A stretch of DNA of 48,972 bases from Gammaproteobacteria bacterium (GTDB lineage Bacteria > Pseudomonadota > Gammaproteobacteria > GCF-002020875). Positions 31,487-40,371 of this stretch are shown one piece after another. A program made the translations under genes and the position numbers. Location of the stretch: contig DUYW01000003.1 in the NCBI GenBank assembly GCA_013349825.1, forward strand, positions 1 through 48,972, written 5' to 3'. Numbering within the stretch: position 1 is the first letter of the stretch; the number at the start of each line of letters is the position of its first letter. Under the pieces are notes generated by a model. It did no database searches. It was not told where the DNA came from and saw only the letters and a program-made list of their open reading frames with translations.

Positions 31487-31777
31487 TTAACGGCGGCTAT
31501 TCTGCTTCTCTTTATGTTTAATTACCTGACGATCCAGTTTGTCGATCAGGCCGTCAATTGCAGCGTACATATCTTCATTTGTACACTCTGCAAAAAGGTC
31601 GGCTCCACTGACGTGTAGTGTTGCTTCAGCCTTCTGGCGCAGTTTTTCAACACCAAGAACAACATGAACATTGGTTACATTGTCGAAATGGCGCTCCAGC
31701 TTAGACACTTTTCCAGTGACATACTCATTGAGTGATGGGGTGACTTCGACATGATGGCCGGTAATATTCAGCTGCAT
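31487..31777 (-). CDS. hpf: Ribosome hibernation-promoting factor, short form (HPF)
   Basis: 96 residues, MQLNITGHHVEVTPSLNEYV, with VEKLRQKAEATLHVSGADLF and DMYAAIDGLIDKLDRQVIKH. Short HPF binds the 30S decoding site and, together with RMF in enterics, helps form 100S dimers in resting cells. It lies 17 bp after rpoN, the standard rpoN-hpf pairing. The next gene should be ptsN but is not. Confidence 0.97.
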   Translation of the reverse strand: MQLNITGHHVEVTPSLNEYVTGKVSKLERHFDNVTNVHVVLGVEKLRQKAEATLHVSGADLFAECTNEDMYAAIDGLIDKLDRQVIKHKEKQNSRR

Positions 31778-31794
31778 TGTGCGCTCCTTATTAT

Positions 31795-33282
31795 TTATAG
31801 TGATCGTTTACGTTCATTCGATGGAGGTATCGAAAGAATGTCCCTGTATTTGGCCACAGTTCTGCGGGCCACCTTTACACCTTTCTCTGCCAGCATGGTC
31901 GCGATACGGTTGTCGCTGATGGGCTTAGCCGGATCCTCACTATTTACAATTTGGCGGATCATTGCCCGCACGGCTGTAGCTGAGGTTCCATCGCCATCTG
32001 CTGTATTGAGTTGGCTTGAGAAGAAGTATTTGAGTTCAAAGATTCCCTGGGGAGTCTGAGCATATTTGCTGGTTGTGACGCGTGATATGGTTGATTCATG
32101 CATCTCAATTGCATCTGCAATGGTACGCAGGGTGAGAGCCTTCATCTTCTCAGGCCCCTCTTCCAAAAAATCGGACTGCATCTGAAAAATATGAGAGGCA
32201 ACCTTGAACAGCGTTTCATTGCGGTTTTGGAGGCTCTTTAGAAACCAGCGAGCCTCCTGAATATTGTGGGTGATGTACTCTTTCTCATCACCACTGTGTT
32301 TCTGGCTTTTCAGTGTCTGGTAGAAGGGGCTGATGCGCAGCTTTGGGCTGGTTTCCGGAGTTAGCTCGATCTCCCAGTGATCTCCCCGTTTCTGTACGAT
32401 CAGATCGGGAATTACATATTCAACCGGGGGCTCTTCAATTTGCTCACCGGGACGAGGGTCTAATGTACGGATCAGGGCGAGTGCCTGGGTAACTGTTTCA
32501 GCGTCACTTTTAAGTTTTTTACTGATCTGCTCCAGCGATTGGTTGCTGTTCAGGTTGGAAATCAGTTTGAAGTGGTTCTCGATCCAGTTAAGTGCGACAT
32601 TTTTTGCCCGGGACTCTTCATTCAGTTGTTGTAGCTGAAGTTTTAGGCACTCTTGCAGGTTTCGTGCACCGACGCCGGGTGGGTCAAACTGTTGAATAAG
32701 ATGAAGCTGAGTGATGACCTCTTCCATTTCGACTTCTGGATCTTCCAGGTCAATAGAGTGAATCAACTCATCCAGAGAGACTTCGAGGTAACCTTTGTTA
32801 TCGATTGAGTCGATGAGTGTCAGTGCGATACTGTAGTCACGATCAGAAAGGGTGCGGGCGTGGAGTTGCCAGATCAAGTGGTCCTGTAGAGAGGCACTTA
32901 CAGAGTGGACCTCCTGAGGTTCAATCTGCTCGCCTGGTGAGCTGTTACCCAGCATTGAGGGGATATCGTAAGTATCTTCCCAGCTGCTGTCACTCTCCAG
33001 CTCTTCAGGGATACTCTCAGATTCATTACTTGATGCCGTTTCGGTTGTAGCATCGCTCTCGGTGCTGTTGTTCGAACTGTTCTCCGCAGTTTCGCTACTA
33101 TTTTCAGGTGTCCCCTCTTCGTCACTCTCCCCCTCTTCCAGCAGAGGGTTGCTTTCAAGGATCTCCTGCACTTCTTGTTGAAGCTCGATAGCAGAGAGTT
33201 GCAGCATGCGGATCGCATGTTGCAATTGCGGGGTCATCTTGAGTTGCTGACCAATGCGGAGGTTAAGAGATTGATTCAGCAT
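31795..33282 (-). CDS. rpoN: RNA polymerase sigma-54 factor
   Basis: 495 residues. Region I (LRIGQQLKMTPQLQHAIRML, Gln-rich), an acidic Ser/Glu/Asn-rich low-complexity region II (about 50-105), core-binding region III, HTH (TLRTIADAIEMHESTISRVT) and the C-terminal RpoN box ARRTVAKYRDIL. Sigma-54 reads -24/-12 promoters and needs AAA+ activators. It heads the rpoN-hpf-rapZ-ptsI part of the minus-strand series, 181 bp after lptB. Confidence 0.98.
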   Translation of the reverse strand: MLNQSLNLRIGQQLKMTPQLQHAIRMLQLSAIELQQEVQEILESNPLLEEGESDEEGTPENSSETAENSSNNSTESDATTETASSNESESIPEELESDSSWEDTYDIPSMLGNSSPGEQIEPQEVHSVSASLQDHLIWQLHARTLSDRDYSIALTLIDSIDNKGYLEVSLDELIHSIDLEDPEVEMEEVITQLHLIQQFDPPGVGARNLQECLKLQLQQLNEESRAKNVALNWIENHFKLISNLNSNQSLEQISKKLKSDAETVTQALALIRTLDPRPGEQIEEPPVEYVIPDLIVQKRGDHWEIELTPETSPKLRISPFYQTLKSQKHSGDEKEYITHNIQEARWFLKSLQNRNETLFKVASHIFQMQSDFLEEGPEKMKALTLRTIADAIEMHESTISRVTTSKYAQTPQGIFELKYFFSSQLNTADGDGTSATAVRAMIRQIVNSEDPAKPISDNRIATMLAEKGVKVARRTVAKYRDILSIPPSNERKRSL

Positions 33283-33309
33283 TGGTGTCTAATAGATCTA
33301 TATCCCATA

Positions 33310-33342
33310 GTTATATAGTAGTCACTTTATGTGGAGTTGTAA
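33310..33342 (-). promoter_or_regulatory. Weak promoter candidate ahead of rpoN
   Basis: In the 181-bp lptB-rpoN gap, TTACAA (minus strand, 33342-33337) and TACTAT (33320-33315) are 16 bp apart, both 4/6. An overlapping TATAAC (33315-33310) lacks a -35. The gap suggests rpoN has its own promoter in addition to read-through from lptB; the assignment is weak. Confidence 0.25.
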
Positions 33343-33463
33343 CCGTTTTGAAGAGATCTTTTTCATCAATTCCGCTCTTTTTAGGAAAAATATCGTTTGA
33401 TTCTTGGGTAGGAGGGGGTTTATGGAAAAATTGATCAACATCAAGGCTGTCGGAGTACTGGTG

Positions 33464-34219
33464 CTACATCTGGAATTGGTGACCGAGGTAGACCTGACGT
33501 ACTTCACTATTTTCAAGAATGTGTTCAGGCGTGCCTTCTGCAATGACCGTTCCTTCATTGATAATATAGGCGCGGTTGCAGACGTTTAAGGTCTCTCTTA
33601 CGTTGTGGTCGGTAATGACTACACCGATGCCTCGCTGAGCAAGATGTTGTACCACTTTCTGGATATCGATCACTGAGATTGGGTCAACTCCTGCAAAAGG
33701 TTCATCCAGCAGAATAAAACGGGGATTTGCTGCTAATGCACGGGCAATTTCAACACGCCTACGCTCTCCCCCTGAGAGGCTGGCACCCAGAGTATCCCGT
33801 ATATGGGTAAGGTGAAACTCTTCAAGCAACCCCTCCATCTCAATGGCCTGGTCTGTTTCACTGAGTCCTTGACGGTACTGGAGTATGGCTAGCAGGTTGT
33901 CCTCAACAGACAGTTTTTTGAAAACGGAGGGCTCTTGAGGAAGGTAACCGATCCCCATCTGGGCCCGCTTATGCATTGGGCGACGCGTCAGGTTATGACC
34001 ATTGAGCTCAATGGTGCCTTTGTTGGCCCGAATGAGTCCGACAATCATGTAGAAAGAGGTGGTTTTTCCTGCTCCGTTGGGGCCGAGCAGTCCAATGATT
34101 TCTCCACCCTGCACTTCTATGGAGATATCCTGCACAACCCGCTTCTTGCCGAACCGTTTTTCTAGGTTTTTAGCGGAAAGTATTGAGGTTGTTCTCTCTT
34201 TAGTGGTTACCGTAGACAT
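33464..34219 (-). CDS. lptB: LPS export ABC transporter ATPase LptB
   Basis: 251 residues. Walker [22 protein letters not shown]-loop [20 protein letters not shown], signature [16 protein letters not shown], Walker [17 protein letters not shown] and H-loop DHNVRETL. LptB powers LptFG, which pulls LPS from the inner membrane and pushes it along the LptC-LptA bridge. N-terminal extension of about 12 residues ([12 protein letters not shown]) relative to E. coli. It follows lptA with a 2-bp gap. Confidence 0.97.
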   Translation of the reverse strand: MSTVTTKERTTSILSAKNLEKRFGKKRVVQDISIEVQGGEIIGLLGPNGAGKTTSFYMIVGLIRANKGTIELNGHNLTRRPMHKRAQMGIGYLPQEPSVFKKLSVEDNLLAILQYRQGLSETDQAIEMEGLLEEFHLTHIRDTLGASLSGGERRRVEIARALAANPRFILLDEPFAGVDPISVIDIQKVVQHLAQRGIGVVITDHNVRETLNVCNRAYIINEGTVIAEGTPEHILENSEVRQVYLGHQFQM

Positions 34220-34221
34220 TG

Positions 34222-34734
34222 TTAACGATAGTCAGACTGGATGTGGTCGCAATTACCCGGTGCACTGTCTGGGCGGAATACTGTACGCGTACGTGCTTTG
34301 GCTTTCATAATGTCACTTTTCATATCATAGATAATCCGTTTTCCCTTCTGTTCGCTCCCCTTTTGGCAGAAAGCAGCATCCCCGAGTAGTCGAATTTCAT
34401 CATCATCACCGGCATAGACGATGCGGTCAGCCTTGCCTCGGACAGGGGCTTCTCCTTTGGTTGGAGTCTGCTGAAAGTAGGCCTGCTTCGGCTTCTTGCC
34501 AGAGATAATGGCCTCATGGAATTTTTTATCCTTAAAGTAAAGCTCTATTTTGTCAGAGTAGATCTGCAGAGAGCCTTGGGTCAGGCGTACTGATCCGGTA
34601 TAGACCGCATACCCTGACTGTTCTCTCAATTCAGCCGATTCAGAGGTGATTTCAAGAGGCTGATTCTGGTCTGAGGTGAGTGCGTGACTGGTTCCAGAGA
34701 GGGAGGTGAGTAGTGCGATTAGCAGATATTTCAT
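34222..34734 (-). CDS. lptA: Periplasmic LPS transport protein LptA
   Basis: 170 residues. Signal peptide of about 18 residues ([18 protein letters not shown]) and an OstA-like beta-jellyroll ([60 protein letters not shown]). LptA monomers form the bridge carrying LPS across the periplasm. Located between lptC and lptB, normal order. Confidence 0.95.
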   Translation of the reverse strand: MKYLLIALLTSLSGTSHALTSDQNQPLEITSESAELREQSGYAVYTGSVRLTQGSLQIYSDKIELYFKDKKFHEAIISGKKPKQAYFQQTPTKGEAPVRGKADRIVYAGDDDEIRLLGDAAFCQKGSEQKGKRIIYDMKSDIMKAKARTRTVFRPDSAPGNCDHIQSDYR

Positions 34735-34782
34735 AGGCTGGTGTAGTGGTGATGAATTTGTTGTGTTGAGGATGAAATCATA

Positions 34783-35346
34783 TCAAGGGTCAAAGCGGCT
34801 TGTGGTGTTTTTCAGGAAATGGATCTCTCCACTCTTGAGCCATACTCTCGCCCCTGTTGAGGCAGAGGAGGAACGTTCGGTTGTGATGGTGATGAGATGG
34901 TCCGTTGCCACCAGTTCCTCTCTATTGTGTAATGTAAGAGACTCAGTTTCAATCAGTGTGAAGCGTTCACTCTCTTTTTCCCGCTGGTTAGCGACCACAT
35001 CTCCTGTTAGCTCCATCTGATTGTTACCTTCCCAGCGAGTTGCTTTATCAGCACGTAGTAGCCAGGGAGGGGCGCTGGTTGAGTAGGTAACGACTCGAGG
35101 CTGGTGAAACAGAGCCTTATCATCCGCCGGAAAATGGTCAACACGTTCGGCACGAAAGATGGATTCTACTTTTCCTTCGGGACTCATCTGTTTGCGGTCA
35201 AAGCCCACGATATAGTAGTCGGTCTCTTGCAGAGCCTGTTTTTTTTCAAGAATAGGTTGAGGTGCCAGGTACCAGGTTACAGCAACAGCAATCATCAGCA
35301 GCAGGGTGATGAGGTGGTGAATTTTGAAGGTGCTGATTGATAACAT
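34783..35346 (-). CDS. lptC: LPS export protein LptC
   Basis: 187 residues. One N-terminal membrane helix (about 9-28) and a periplasmic jellyroll; DYYIVGFDRKQMSPEGKVES and ADKATRWEGNNQMELTGDVV follow the LptC pattern. It passes LPS from LptBFG to LptA. A 48-bp gap to lptA replaces the overlap seen in E. coli. Sequence similarity in LptC is low in general, so context weighs heavily. Confidence 0.92.
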   Translation of the reverse strand: MLSISTFKIHHLITLLLMIAVAVTWYLAPQPILEKKQALQETDYYIVGFDRKQMSPEGKVESIFRAERVDHFPADDKALFHQPRVVTYSTSAPPWLLRADKATRWEGNNQMELTGDVVANQREKESERFTLIETESLTLHNREELVATDHLITITTERSSSASTGARVWLKSGEIHFLKNTTSRFDP

Positions 35347-35389
35347 GGTGTGTAGTTTAGAGGTGCTCCCTGGTTAGGCTTATAGAGGT

Positions 35390-35938
35390 TTAGTTAGTGA
35401 GTGTGGACAGGTGTGCGTCAATGGTTGGTTGTAGTGTCCCCTGGATATGCATGATCAAATCACAAACATCACGAGCGCCTCCGAGCCCTCCTTTGCCGGG
35501 TGTGGTCCAGTGGGCACGTTTGATGACCTCCGGGTGTGCATCTGCTACAGCGATGGAGAGTCCTACCTGTGTCATTACAGGGAGATCAATCAGATCATCT
35601 CCCACATAGGCAACCTGCTCATGGCTCAATTGTAGTTTTTCAGCAATTTGTTTGAAAGCGGGTATTTTGTCCGCTTGCCCCTGGTAAAAGTGGCGAATCC
35701 CCAAATTTTCCATACGATGAGCAACGACCGGAGAGCTACGAGCAGTGATGATGGCAACCTCGATACCACTTTGCATCAACAGCTTCATACCCAAGCCATC
35801 TTTTGAGTAGAAGGCCTTGTATTCTTGTCCATTATCACCAAAATAGAGGCGACCATCGGTAAGAACACCATCGACATCAAAGATAACCAAGCGGGTCTTT
35901 TTAATGCGTTGTTTAAGCTCTTCTGAGATCGACATCAT
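35390..35938 (-). CDS. kdsC: 3-deoxy-D-manno-octulosonate 8-phosphate phosphatase
   Basis: 182 residues, HAD-family C0 type: nucleophile motif VIFDVDGVLTDGRLYF, IITARSS, and YVGDDLIDLPVM for Mg2+ binding, plus GGLGGARDVCDLIM near the end, typical for KdsC. It removes phosphate from Kdo-8-P to give Kdo for the LPS inner core. It begins 2 bp after kdsD; either of two adjacent ATGs may serve. Confidence 0.97.
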   Translation of the reverse strand: MMSISEELKQRIKKTRLVIFDVDGVLTDGRLYFGDNGQEYKAFYSKDGLGMKLLMQSGIEVAIITARSSPVVAHRMENLGIRHFYQGQADKIPAFKQIAEKLQLSHEQVAYVGDDLIDLPVMTQVGLSIAVADAHPEVIKRAHWTTPGKGGLGGARDVCDLIMHIQGTLQPTIDAHLSTLTN

Positions 35939-35940
35939 GG

Positions 35941-36912
35941 TTAAACGGCCTTGGCATGGAGTAGGTCGAGCATATTCAGTGCTCCAACGACCAACCCTTG
36001 TGGATCTACCACAAAAAGTCCGTTGATGTTCTTTTGGTCCATGATATTGAGAGCCTCTTCGACCAACATATCAGCCTGAATGGTGGTACAGGTGGTGGTC
36101 ATCACCTGGTCAATCGGGGTGTCTAGGACATCTATTTTATGATCAATCGTTCGACGTAGATCCCCGTCGGTATAAATTCCCAAAATTTTACCAGAGCCAT
36201 CGACAACAGCAGTCATCCCCAGGCCTTTGGAGGTCATCTCCAGAAGTGCATCACGAATCATTGAGCCGCTGGTGATTAATGGAATACGCTCAGCCTTGTG
36301 CATGATATCTTCAATGCGCAGCAGTAGTCGCCGTCCTAAAGCTCCTGCAGGATGTGAACGTGCGAAATCTTCAGCAGTAAATCCACGGCTTTCGAGTAAG
36401 GCAATCGCCAGGGCATCTCCCATTACCAGGGTAGCAGTAGTGCTTGAGGTGGGGGCGAGCCCCAGTGGGCAGGCCTCCTTCTCAACCGCAATATTGAGAT
36501 GGACTTCTGAGGCTTTGGCCAGCGTCGACTCCGGGTTCCCCGTCAGAGAGATCATCGGTATACCAAGACGTTTGATGACCGGTAGTATCATCAATACCTC
36601 GCTGGTCTCGCCTGAATTGGAGAGAGCAACCACGACATCACTCTGTGTCACCATCCCCAGATCACCGTGACTCGCTTCACCTGGGTGGACAAAAAATGCG
36701 GGTGACCCAGTACTTGCCAGAGTGGCAGCAATTTTGCTGCCAATATGACCTGATTTTCCCATGCCGATCACAACGATGCGCCCCTGACACTGAAGCATAA
36801 TATTGCAGGCTTTTTCAAAGGTGTGGTCAATGCGCTCCAATAGCGCTTCGATCGCTTTGGCTTCCTCTTGAATTACAGCCTTTCCGAGAGTGGTGAGGGT
36901 GGTATGGTTCAT
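35941..36912 (-). CDS. kdsD: Arabinose-5-phosphate isomerase
   Basis: 323 residues. SIS domain (about 35-180: GRIVVIGMGKSGHIGSKIAA, FVHPGEASHGDLGMVTQSDV, SNSGETSEVL) and two CBS domains (about 205-323). It converts ribulose-5-P to arabinose-5-P, the first step to Kdo. It lies between yrbG and kdsC in the usual order. Confidence 0.97.
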   Translation of the reverse strand: MNHTTLTTLGKAVIQEEAKAIEALLERIDHTFEKACNIMLQCQGRIVVIGMGKSGHIGSKIAATLASTGSPAFFVHPGEASHGDLGMVTQSDVVVALSNSGETSEVLMILPVIKRLGIPMISLTGNPESTLAKASEVHLNIAVEKEACPLGLAPTSSTTATLVMGDALAIALLESRGFTAEDFARSHPAGALGRRLLLRIEDIMHKAERIPLITSGSMIRDALLEMTSKGLGMTAVVDGSGKILGIYTDGDLRRTIDHKIDVLDTPIDQVMTTTCTTIQADMLVEEALNIMDQKNINGLFVVDPQGLVVGALNMLDLLHAKAV

Positions 36913-36943
36913 TGTCTGCTCTGGTTAATTTGTGAATAAAACC

Positions 36944-37912
36944 CTAAAGCGTCTGTTGGTAGAGTAGTGCCATATAGCCAGTGAAGCAGCTCAACAGGAT
37001 TACCCCTTCCACCCTGCCAATGGATCGCTTGTCACTTTTGAAGAGTGTTGCCATTAAAAACAGTAGAACCGTGAGACCCGCCATGGTCGTGTAATCTCGA
37101 GTGAGAACAAGGTTGTCGATAGGGGAGGGGTCGATCAGTCCGGGCAGTGCCAGGACTCCAAGAATATTGAAAAGATTGGAGCCAATGATGTTTCCAATGG
37201 CCATGTCGTGTTCCTGCTTCCTGGCAGCCGTAATTGAGGCGGCGAGCTCCGGCAGACTGGTGCCGATGGCGATAATGGTCAAGCCAATGATGAGTTCACT
37301 GATTTCAAAGGCGTAGGCAATCTCGACAGCGGCCCAGACAATCAATCGTGAGCTCAGCAACAGCAACACCAAGCCGGTAAAAGTCCAGAGTAGAGCACTT
37401 TTCAGTGTCACTCCTTGGGGAATCTCTTCGGAGACCTCTGGTGCCAGAGTATCATCGGGCGTGCTCTCTGAGCCGTTCATAATCAGCCAGCCCATCAATA
37501 GAAGCAGGGAACAGAAGAGAATTGCACCATCAAGCCGGTCCAGTGAGTAATCCAGTAGCATCAATCCACAAACGGCTGTTACGACCAGTAGAATTGGAAA
37601 CTCTCTTCGCAGAAGTGCAGAGCGGACGGTGATTGGTAGAATCAGTGCTGTTGTCCCGAGTACCAAGGCGATGTTGGCAATATTGGAGCCAATGGCATTA
37701 CCGATACCGATGCCGGGACTCCCTTCCAGTGCTGCAAGAGAGGAGACCATCAACTCAGGTGCGCTGGTTCCAAACCCCATAATTACCAGACCAATAACCA
37801 GTGGCGAGACATTGAGATGCTGAGCAGTTGCTGCTGCACCGTGGACAAAGCGGTCAGCACTCCAGACCAGGAGTGCGATGCCAGCGATAATGGCGATAAA
37901 ATTTTCAATCAT
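36944..37912 (-). CDS. yrbG: Calcium/sodium:proton antiporter family protein YrbG
   Basis: About 322 residues from ATG 37912 (MIENFIAIIAGIALLVWSAD), chosen by comparison with YrbG; the frame opens at 37948 and neither start has a clear Shine-Dalgarno. About ten membrane helices and the two cation-exchanger repeats: GFGTSAPELMVSSLAA with GNAIGSNIANIALVLG, and AIGTSLPELAASITAA with GNIIGSNLFNILGVLA. Predicted cation exchanger of the inner membrane; substrate not known. First gene of the minus-strand kds-lpt series. Confidence 0.93.
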   Translation of the reverse strand: MIENFIAIIAGIALLVWSADRFVHGAAATAQHLNVSPLVIGLVIMGFGTSAPELMVSSLAALEGSPGIGIGNAIGSNIANIALVLGTTALILPITVRSALLRREFPILLVVTAVCGLMLLDYSLDRLDGAILFCSLLLLMGWLIMNGSESTPDDTLAPEVSEEIPQGVTLKSALLWTFTGLVLLLLSSRLIVWAAVEIAYAFEISELIIGLTIIAIGTSLPELAASITAARKQEHDMAIGNIIGSNLFNILGVLALPGLIDPSPIDNLVLTRDYTTMAGLTVLLFLMATLFKSDKRSIGRVEGVILLSCFTGYMALLYQQTL

Positions 37913-37966
37913 AGGGAGGGTAGTATACCGTTGTTTACTATTCTGCATATCGACAACATTGGCTCT

Positions 37967-38031
37967 ACCTGCCTAAAGAGCAGGTTGTTGAGGTTGTAGT
38001 TCGGAGTATGGTAATAACCTGCCGAGAGCAG
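37967..38031. promoter_or_regulatory. Pair of similar inverted motifs in a divergent gap
   Basis: ACCTGCC-N3-AGAGCAG (from 37967) and ACCTGCC-N1-AGAGCAG (from 38017) start exactly 50 bp apart between divergent yrbG and the DUF72-like gene. Each contains a small palindrome: ACCTGC/GCAGGT at 37967-37985 and CTGC/GCAG at 38019-38031. Two related sites in a divergent promoter region suggest an operator pair, but no regulator is known. Confidence 0.35.
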
Positions 38032-38056
38032 TTCTATATTTATGGAGTGACCACTA

Positions 38057-38638
38057 TTGAAAACGCAGCGCACGCATCTACAGTTTGGTACCTTGGGGTG
38101 GGGAGAAGGTTTTGAGCAGGCCAACTTCTTTCCGGAAGATTTACCAGATGAGTGGCGTTTGACTTACCTGTCAAATGAGTTCAACTGCGTCGCCATTTCT
38201 GTCGTTGAATTGCAGTCTCTGGATGTTGATGTCGTTGAAGAGTGGGTTGATGATACCCATGATCAGTTCGGCTTCTATCTGAGGATCGATGCAGTATTGT
38301 CACAGGAGTCCCTGTTTGAAAAACTCAGTCCACTCAAAGAGAGGTTGAGAGGTATATTGCTTGAAGACGGGGTTGAGGCTGCTGCAGCTAATGGGGTGAG
38401 GTTTATTGACTTGAAACCGGTCTTAATCAAAGGTGAGTCGATGGAGAGTGTGGTTCGACTGGTGGCTGGTGAAGGAGTTGCGTTAATTGAGCTGCAGCAG
38501 CCGCTTGCCCCAATGGAGGTACGTCGTGTAGTGGAGCGGTTACGTGAACTGTCTGTTGATACCCTGCTGTTTGTCCCCTCGGCTGGGTTAATGGAAAGTG
38601 TGGCTACCTTTGAGACTATTTCCTCATTATTAGGGTAG
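38057..38638 (+). CDS. DUF72-like protein of unknown function
   Basis: 193 residues. The N-terminus (FGTLGWGEGFEQANFFPEDL, then WRLTYLSNEFNCVAI) has the layout of DUF72/YecE proteins (GTSGWxxxx...FYPxxLPxxxxLxYYxxxFxxVE). The rest is divergent and shorter than the usual DUF72 protein (about 240). The start is TTG 38057, supported by GGAG at 38044-38047 and by an in-frame stop just upstream. No signal peptide or membrane segment. It is divergent from yrbG and 72 bp before mlaF, apparently on a separate promoter. Function unknown. Confidence 0.7.
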   Translation: MKTQRTHLQFGTLGWGEGFEQANFFPEDLPDEWRLTYLSNEFNCVAISVVELQSLDVDVVEEWVDDTHDQFGFYLRIDAVLSQESLFEKLSPLKERLRGILLEDGVEAAAANGVRFIDLKPVLIKGESMESVVRLVAGEGVALIELQQPLAPMEVRRVVERLRELSVDTLLFVPSAGLMESVATFETISSLLG

Positions 38639-38672
38639 TCAGGATAGAGACCACTTGAGCTGAGACAACAGG

Positions 38673-38678
38673 TATAAT
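38673..38678 (+). promoter_or_regulatory. TATAAT -10 box before mlaF
   Basis: A perfect TATAAT at 38673-38678 lies 32 bp before the mlaF GTG. The sequence 17 bp upstream is a poor -35 (ACCACT). Transcription from here would start near 38685 and give a short leader, in keeping with the mlaF start at 38711. Confidence 0.4.
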
Positions 38679-38710
38679 TGCGTGATTAACCGCTCATTTG
38701 AAACTTACTT

Positions 38711-39592
38711 GTGTCTAGTACAGCCCGCAAAAAAAGACAGTCCTATGCTGCCCGTAACCGCCCCGGCCGGAAACGGGCAAATCGCCTGGTGCGTATTCGT
38801 GATCTTGAGTTTTCTCATGAAGGACGTTTTGGAGATGCTGCTACACTGTTTAAAGGGGTTAACCTCGATGTCTATCGTGGGCAGGTGGTAGCTATTTTAG
38901 GCCCCAGCGGGACTGGCAAGACAACGCTGTTGAAGCTGATTGGTGGTCAACTCTCCCCTGCCCAAGGGAGTATCGAAGTGGATGGTGAGGCACTGTCTAT
39001 GCTCAAGAGAAAAGGGCTCTACCAGCTGCGTAAGCGAATCGGAATGCTGTTTCAAAGTGGTGCACTGCTGACGGATATGACGGTGTTTGAAAATGTAGCA
39101 TTTCCAGTACGGGAACACACCGACCTGCCTGAGGTAATGATTCAGGATCTGGTCAGAATGAAGCTGGAAGCTGTTGGGTTGCGTGGGGCAGAGTCGCTTC
39201 TGCCGGCAGAACTCTCAGGGGGAATGGCTCGTCGTGTGGCCTTGGCGAGAGCTATTGCGCTTGATCCGATGATGGTGCTATACGATGAGCCATTTACCGG
39301 TCAGGATCCCATCTCCATGGGGGTTCTGATCAAGTTGATACGAGAGCTCAATCGAACTTTGAGGTTAACCAGTGTAGTGGTCTCTCATGATGTGCAGGAG
39401 ACACTCTCCATTGCGGACTATGTCTATCTGCTTGCGGAAGGAGAGGTGATTGGTAAGGGAACTCCAGATCAGATACGTCATGCAAAATCACCCAGGGTTC
39501 AGCAATTTCTGCGCGGAGAACCGGATGGACCGGTCCCCTTTCACTATCCTGCCGAGGATTTTGCAACGCAACTACTTGGAGGGATCGAGTGA
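38711..39592 (+). CDS. mlaF: Phospholipid ABC transporter ATPase MlaF
   Basis: 293 residues. ABC domain from about residue 28: Walker [41 protein letters not shown], signature [20 protein letters not shown], Walker [22 protein letters not shown]-loop [10 protein letters not shown], and the MlaF C-terminal end [18 protein letters not shown] that binds MlaB. A Lys/Arg-rich N-terminal extension ([20 protein letters not shown]) is absent from E. coli MlaF. Start GTG 38711 is the first possible; GTG 38789 would remove the extension. Energises phospholipid movement in the MlaFEDB complex. Confidence 0.95.
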   Translation: MSSTARKKRQSYAARNRPGRKRANRLVRIRDLEFSHEGRFGDAATLFKGVNLDVYRGQVVAILGPSGTGKTTLLKLIGGQLSPAQGSIEVDGEALSMLKRKGLYQLRKRIGMLFQSGALLTDMTVFENVAFPVREHTDLPEVMIQDLVRMKLEAVGLRGAESLLPAELSGGMARRVALARAIALDPMMVLYDEPFTGQDPISMGVLIKLIRELNRTLRLTSVVVSHDVQETLSIADYVYLLAEGEVIGKGTPDQIRHAKSPRVQQFLRGEPDGPVPFHYPAEDFATQLLGGIE

Positions 39593-40368
39593 TCTCTCTG
39601 CTTCATCATTGGCTACTGCAGCTGTTCTCGATCTTTAGACGATTGGGGCGTGGACAGCTGTTTTTGATCCATCTTTTGGGTGGTGTGGGAGTTATATTGC
39701 TCCGTTTTCGTCTGGTGATCCAGCAGCTTTATGCAATTGGAGTCCACTCATTGTTGATTGTGATTGTTGCCGGACTGTTTGTGGGTATGGTGTTAGGGTT
39801 GCAGGGGTATAACACGCTGGTTGATTTTGGGGCTGAAGAGTCTCTGGGGGTATTGGTTGCGCTCTCTCTGGTTCGTGAGCTGGGGCCTGTGGTTGCAGCA
39901 CTGCTCTATGCTGGGCGAGCCGGTTCAGCACTTACTGCAGAGATTGGATTAATGAAGGCAACAGAGCAACTCTCAGGCATGGAGATGATGGCAGTCGACC
40001 CGGTGCATCGGATTATCACCCCCCGTTTTCTGGCTGGTTTTCTCTCTCTACCTCTACTGACGGCTATTTTTACTGTATTGGGAGTGTTTGGTGGTTACTT
40101 TGTCGCAGTGCCACTGCTGGGGGTGGATGATGGTGCTTTTTGGTCTCAAATGCAGGCTAGAGTCGACTTTTATGATGATATACAGAGTGGAGTGATCAAA
40201 AGTGTGGTGTTTGGTTTTGTGGTGACCTGGATCGCACTGTTTGAAGGGTATGATGCAACACCGACATCAGAGGGAGTCTCCCGTTCGACCACACGTACAG
40301 TCGTGCATGCCTCATTGGCTGTGCTGGGGCTGGATTTTATACTGACTGCATTAATGTTTGGAGCATAA
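39589..40368 (+). CDS. mlaE: Phospholipid ABC transporter permease MlaE
   Basis: 259 residues, about five membrane helices. Family marks: [60 protein letters not shown] and [20 protein letters not shown] start at 39589 with GGAGGG just upstream; overlaps mlaF by 4 bp. Forms the inner-membrane channel of the Mla system. Confidence 0.97.
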   Translation: MISLLHHWLLQLFSIFRRLGRGQLFLIHLLGGVGVILLRFRLVIQQLYAIGVHSLLIVIVAGLFVGMVLGLQGYNTLVDFGAEESLGVLVALSLVRELGPVVAALLYAGRAGSALTAEIGLMKATEQLSGMEMMAVDPVHRIITPRFLAGFLSLPLLTAIFTVLGVFGGYFVAVPLLGVDDGAFWSQMQARVDFYDDIQSGVIKSVVFGFVVTWIALFEGYDATPTSEGVSRSTTRTVVHASLAVLGLDFILTALMFGA

Positions 40369-40371
40369 AGA

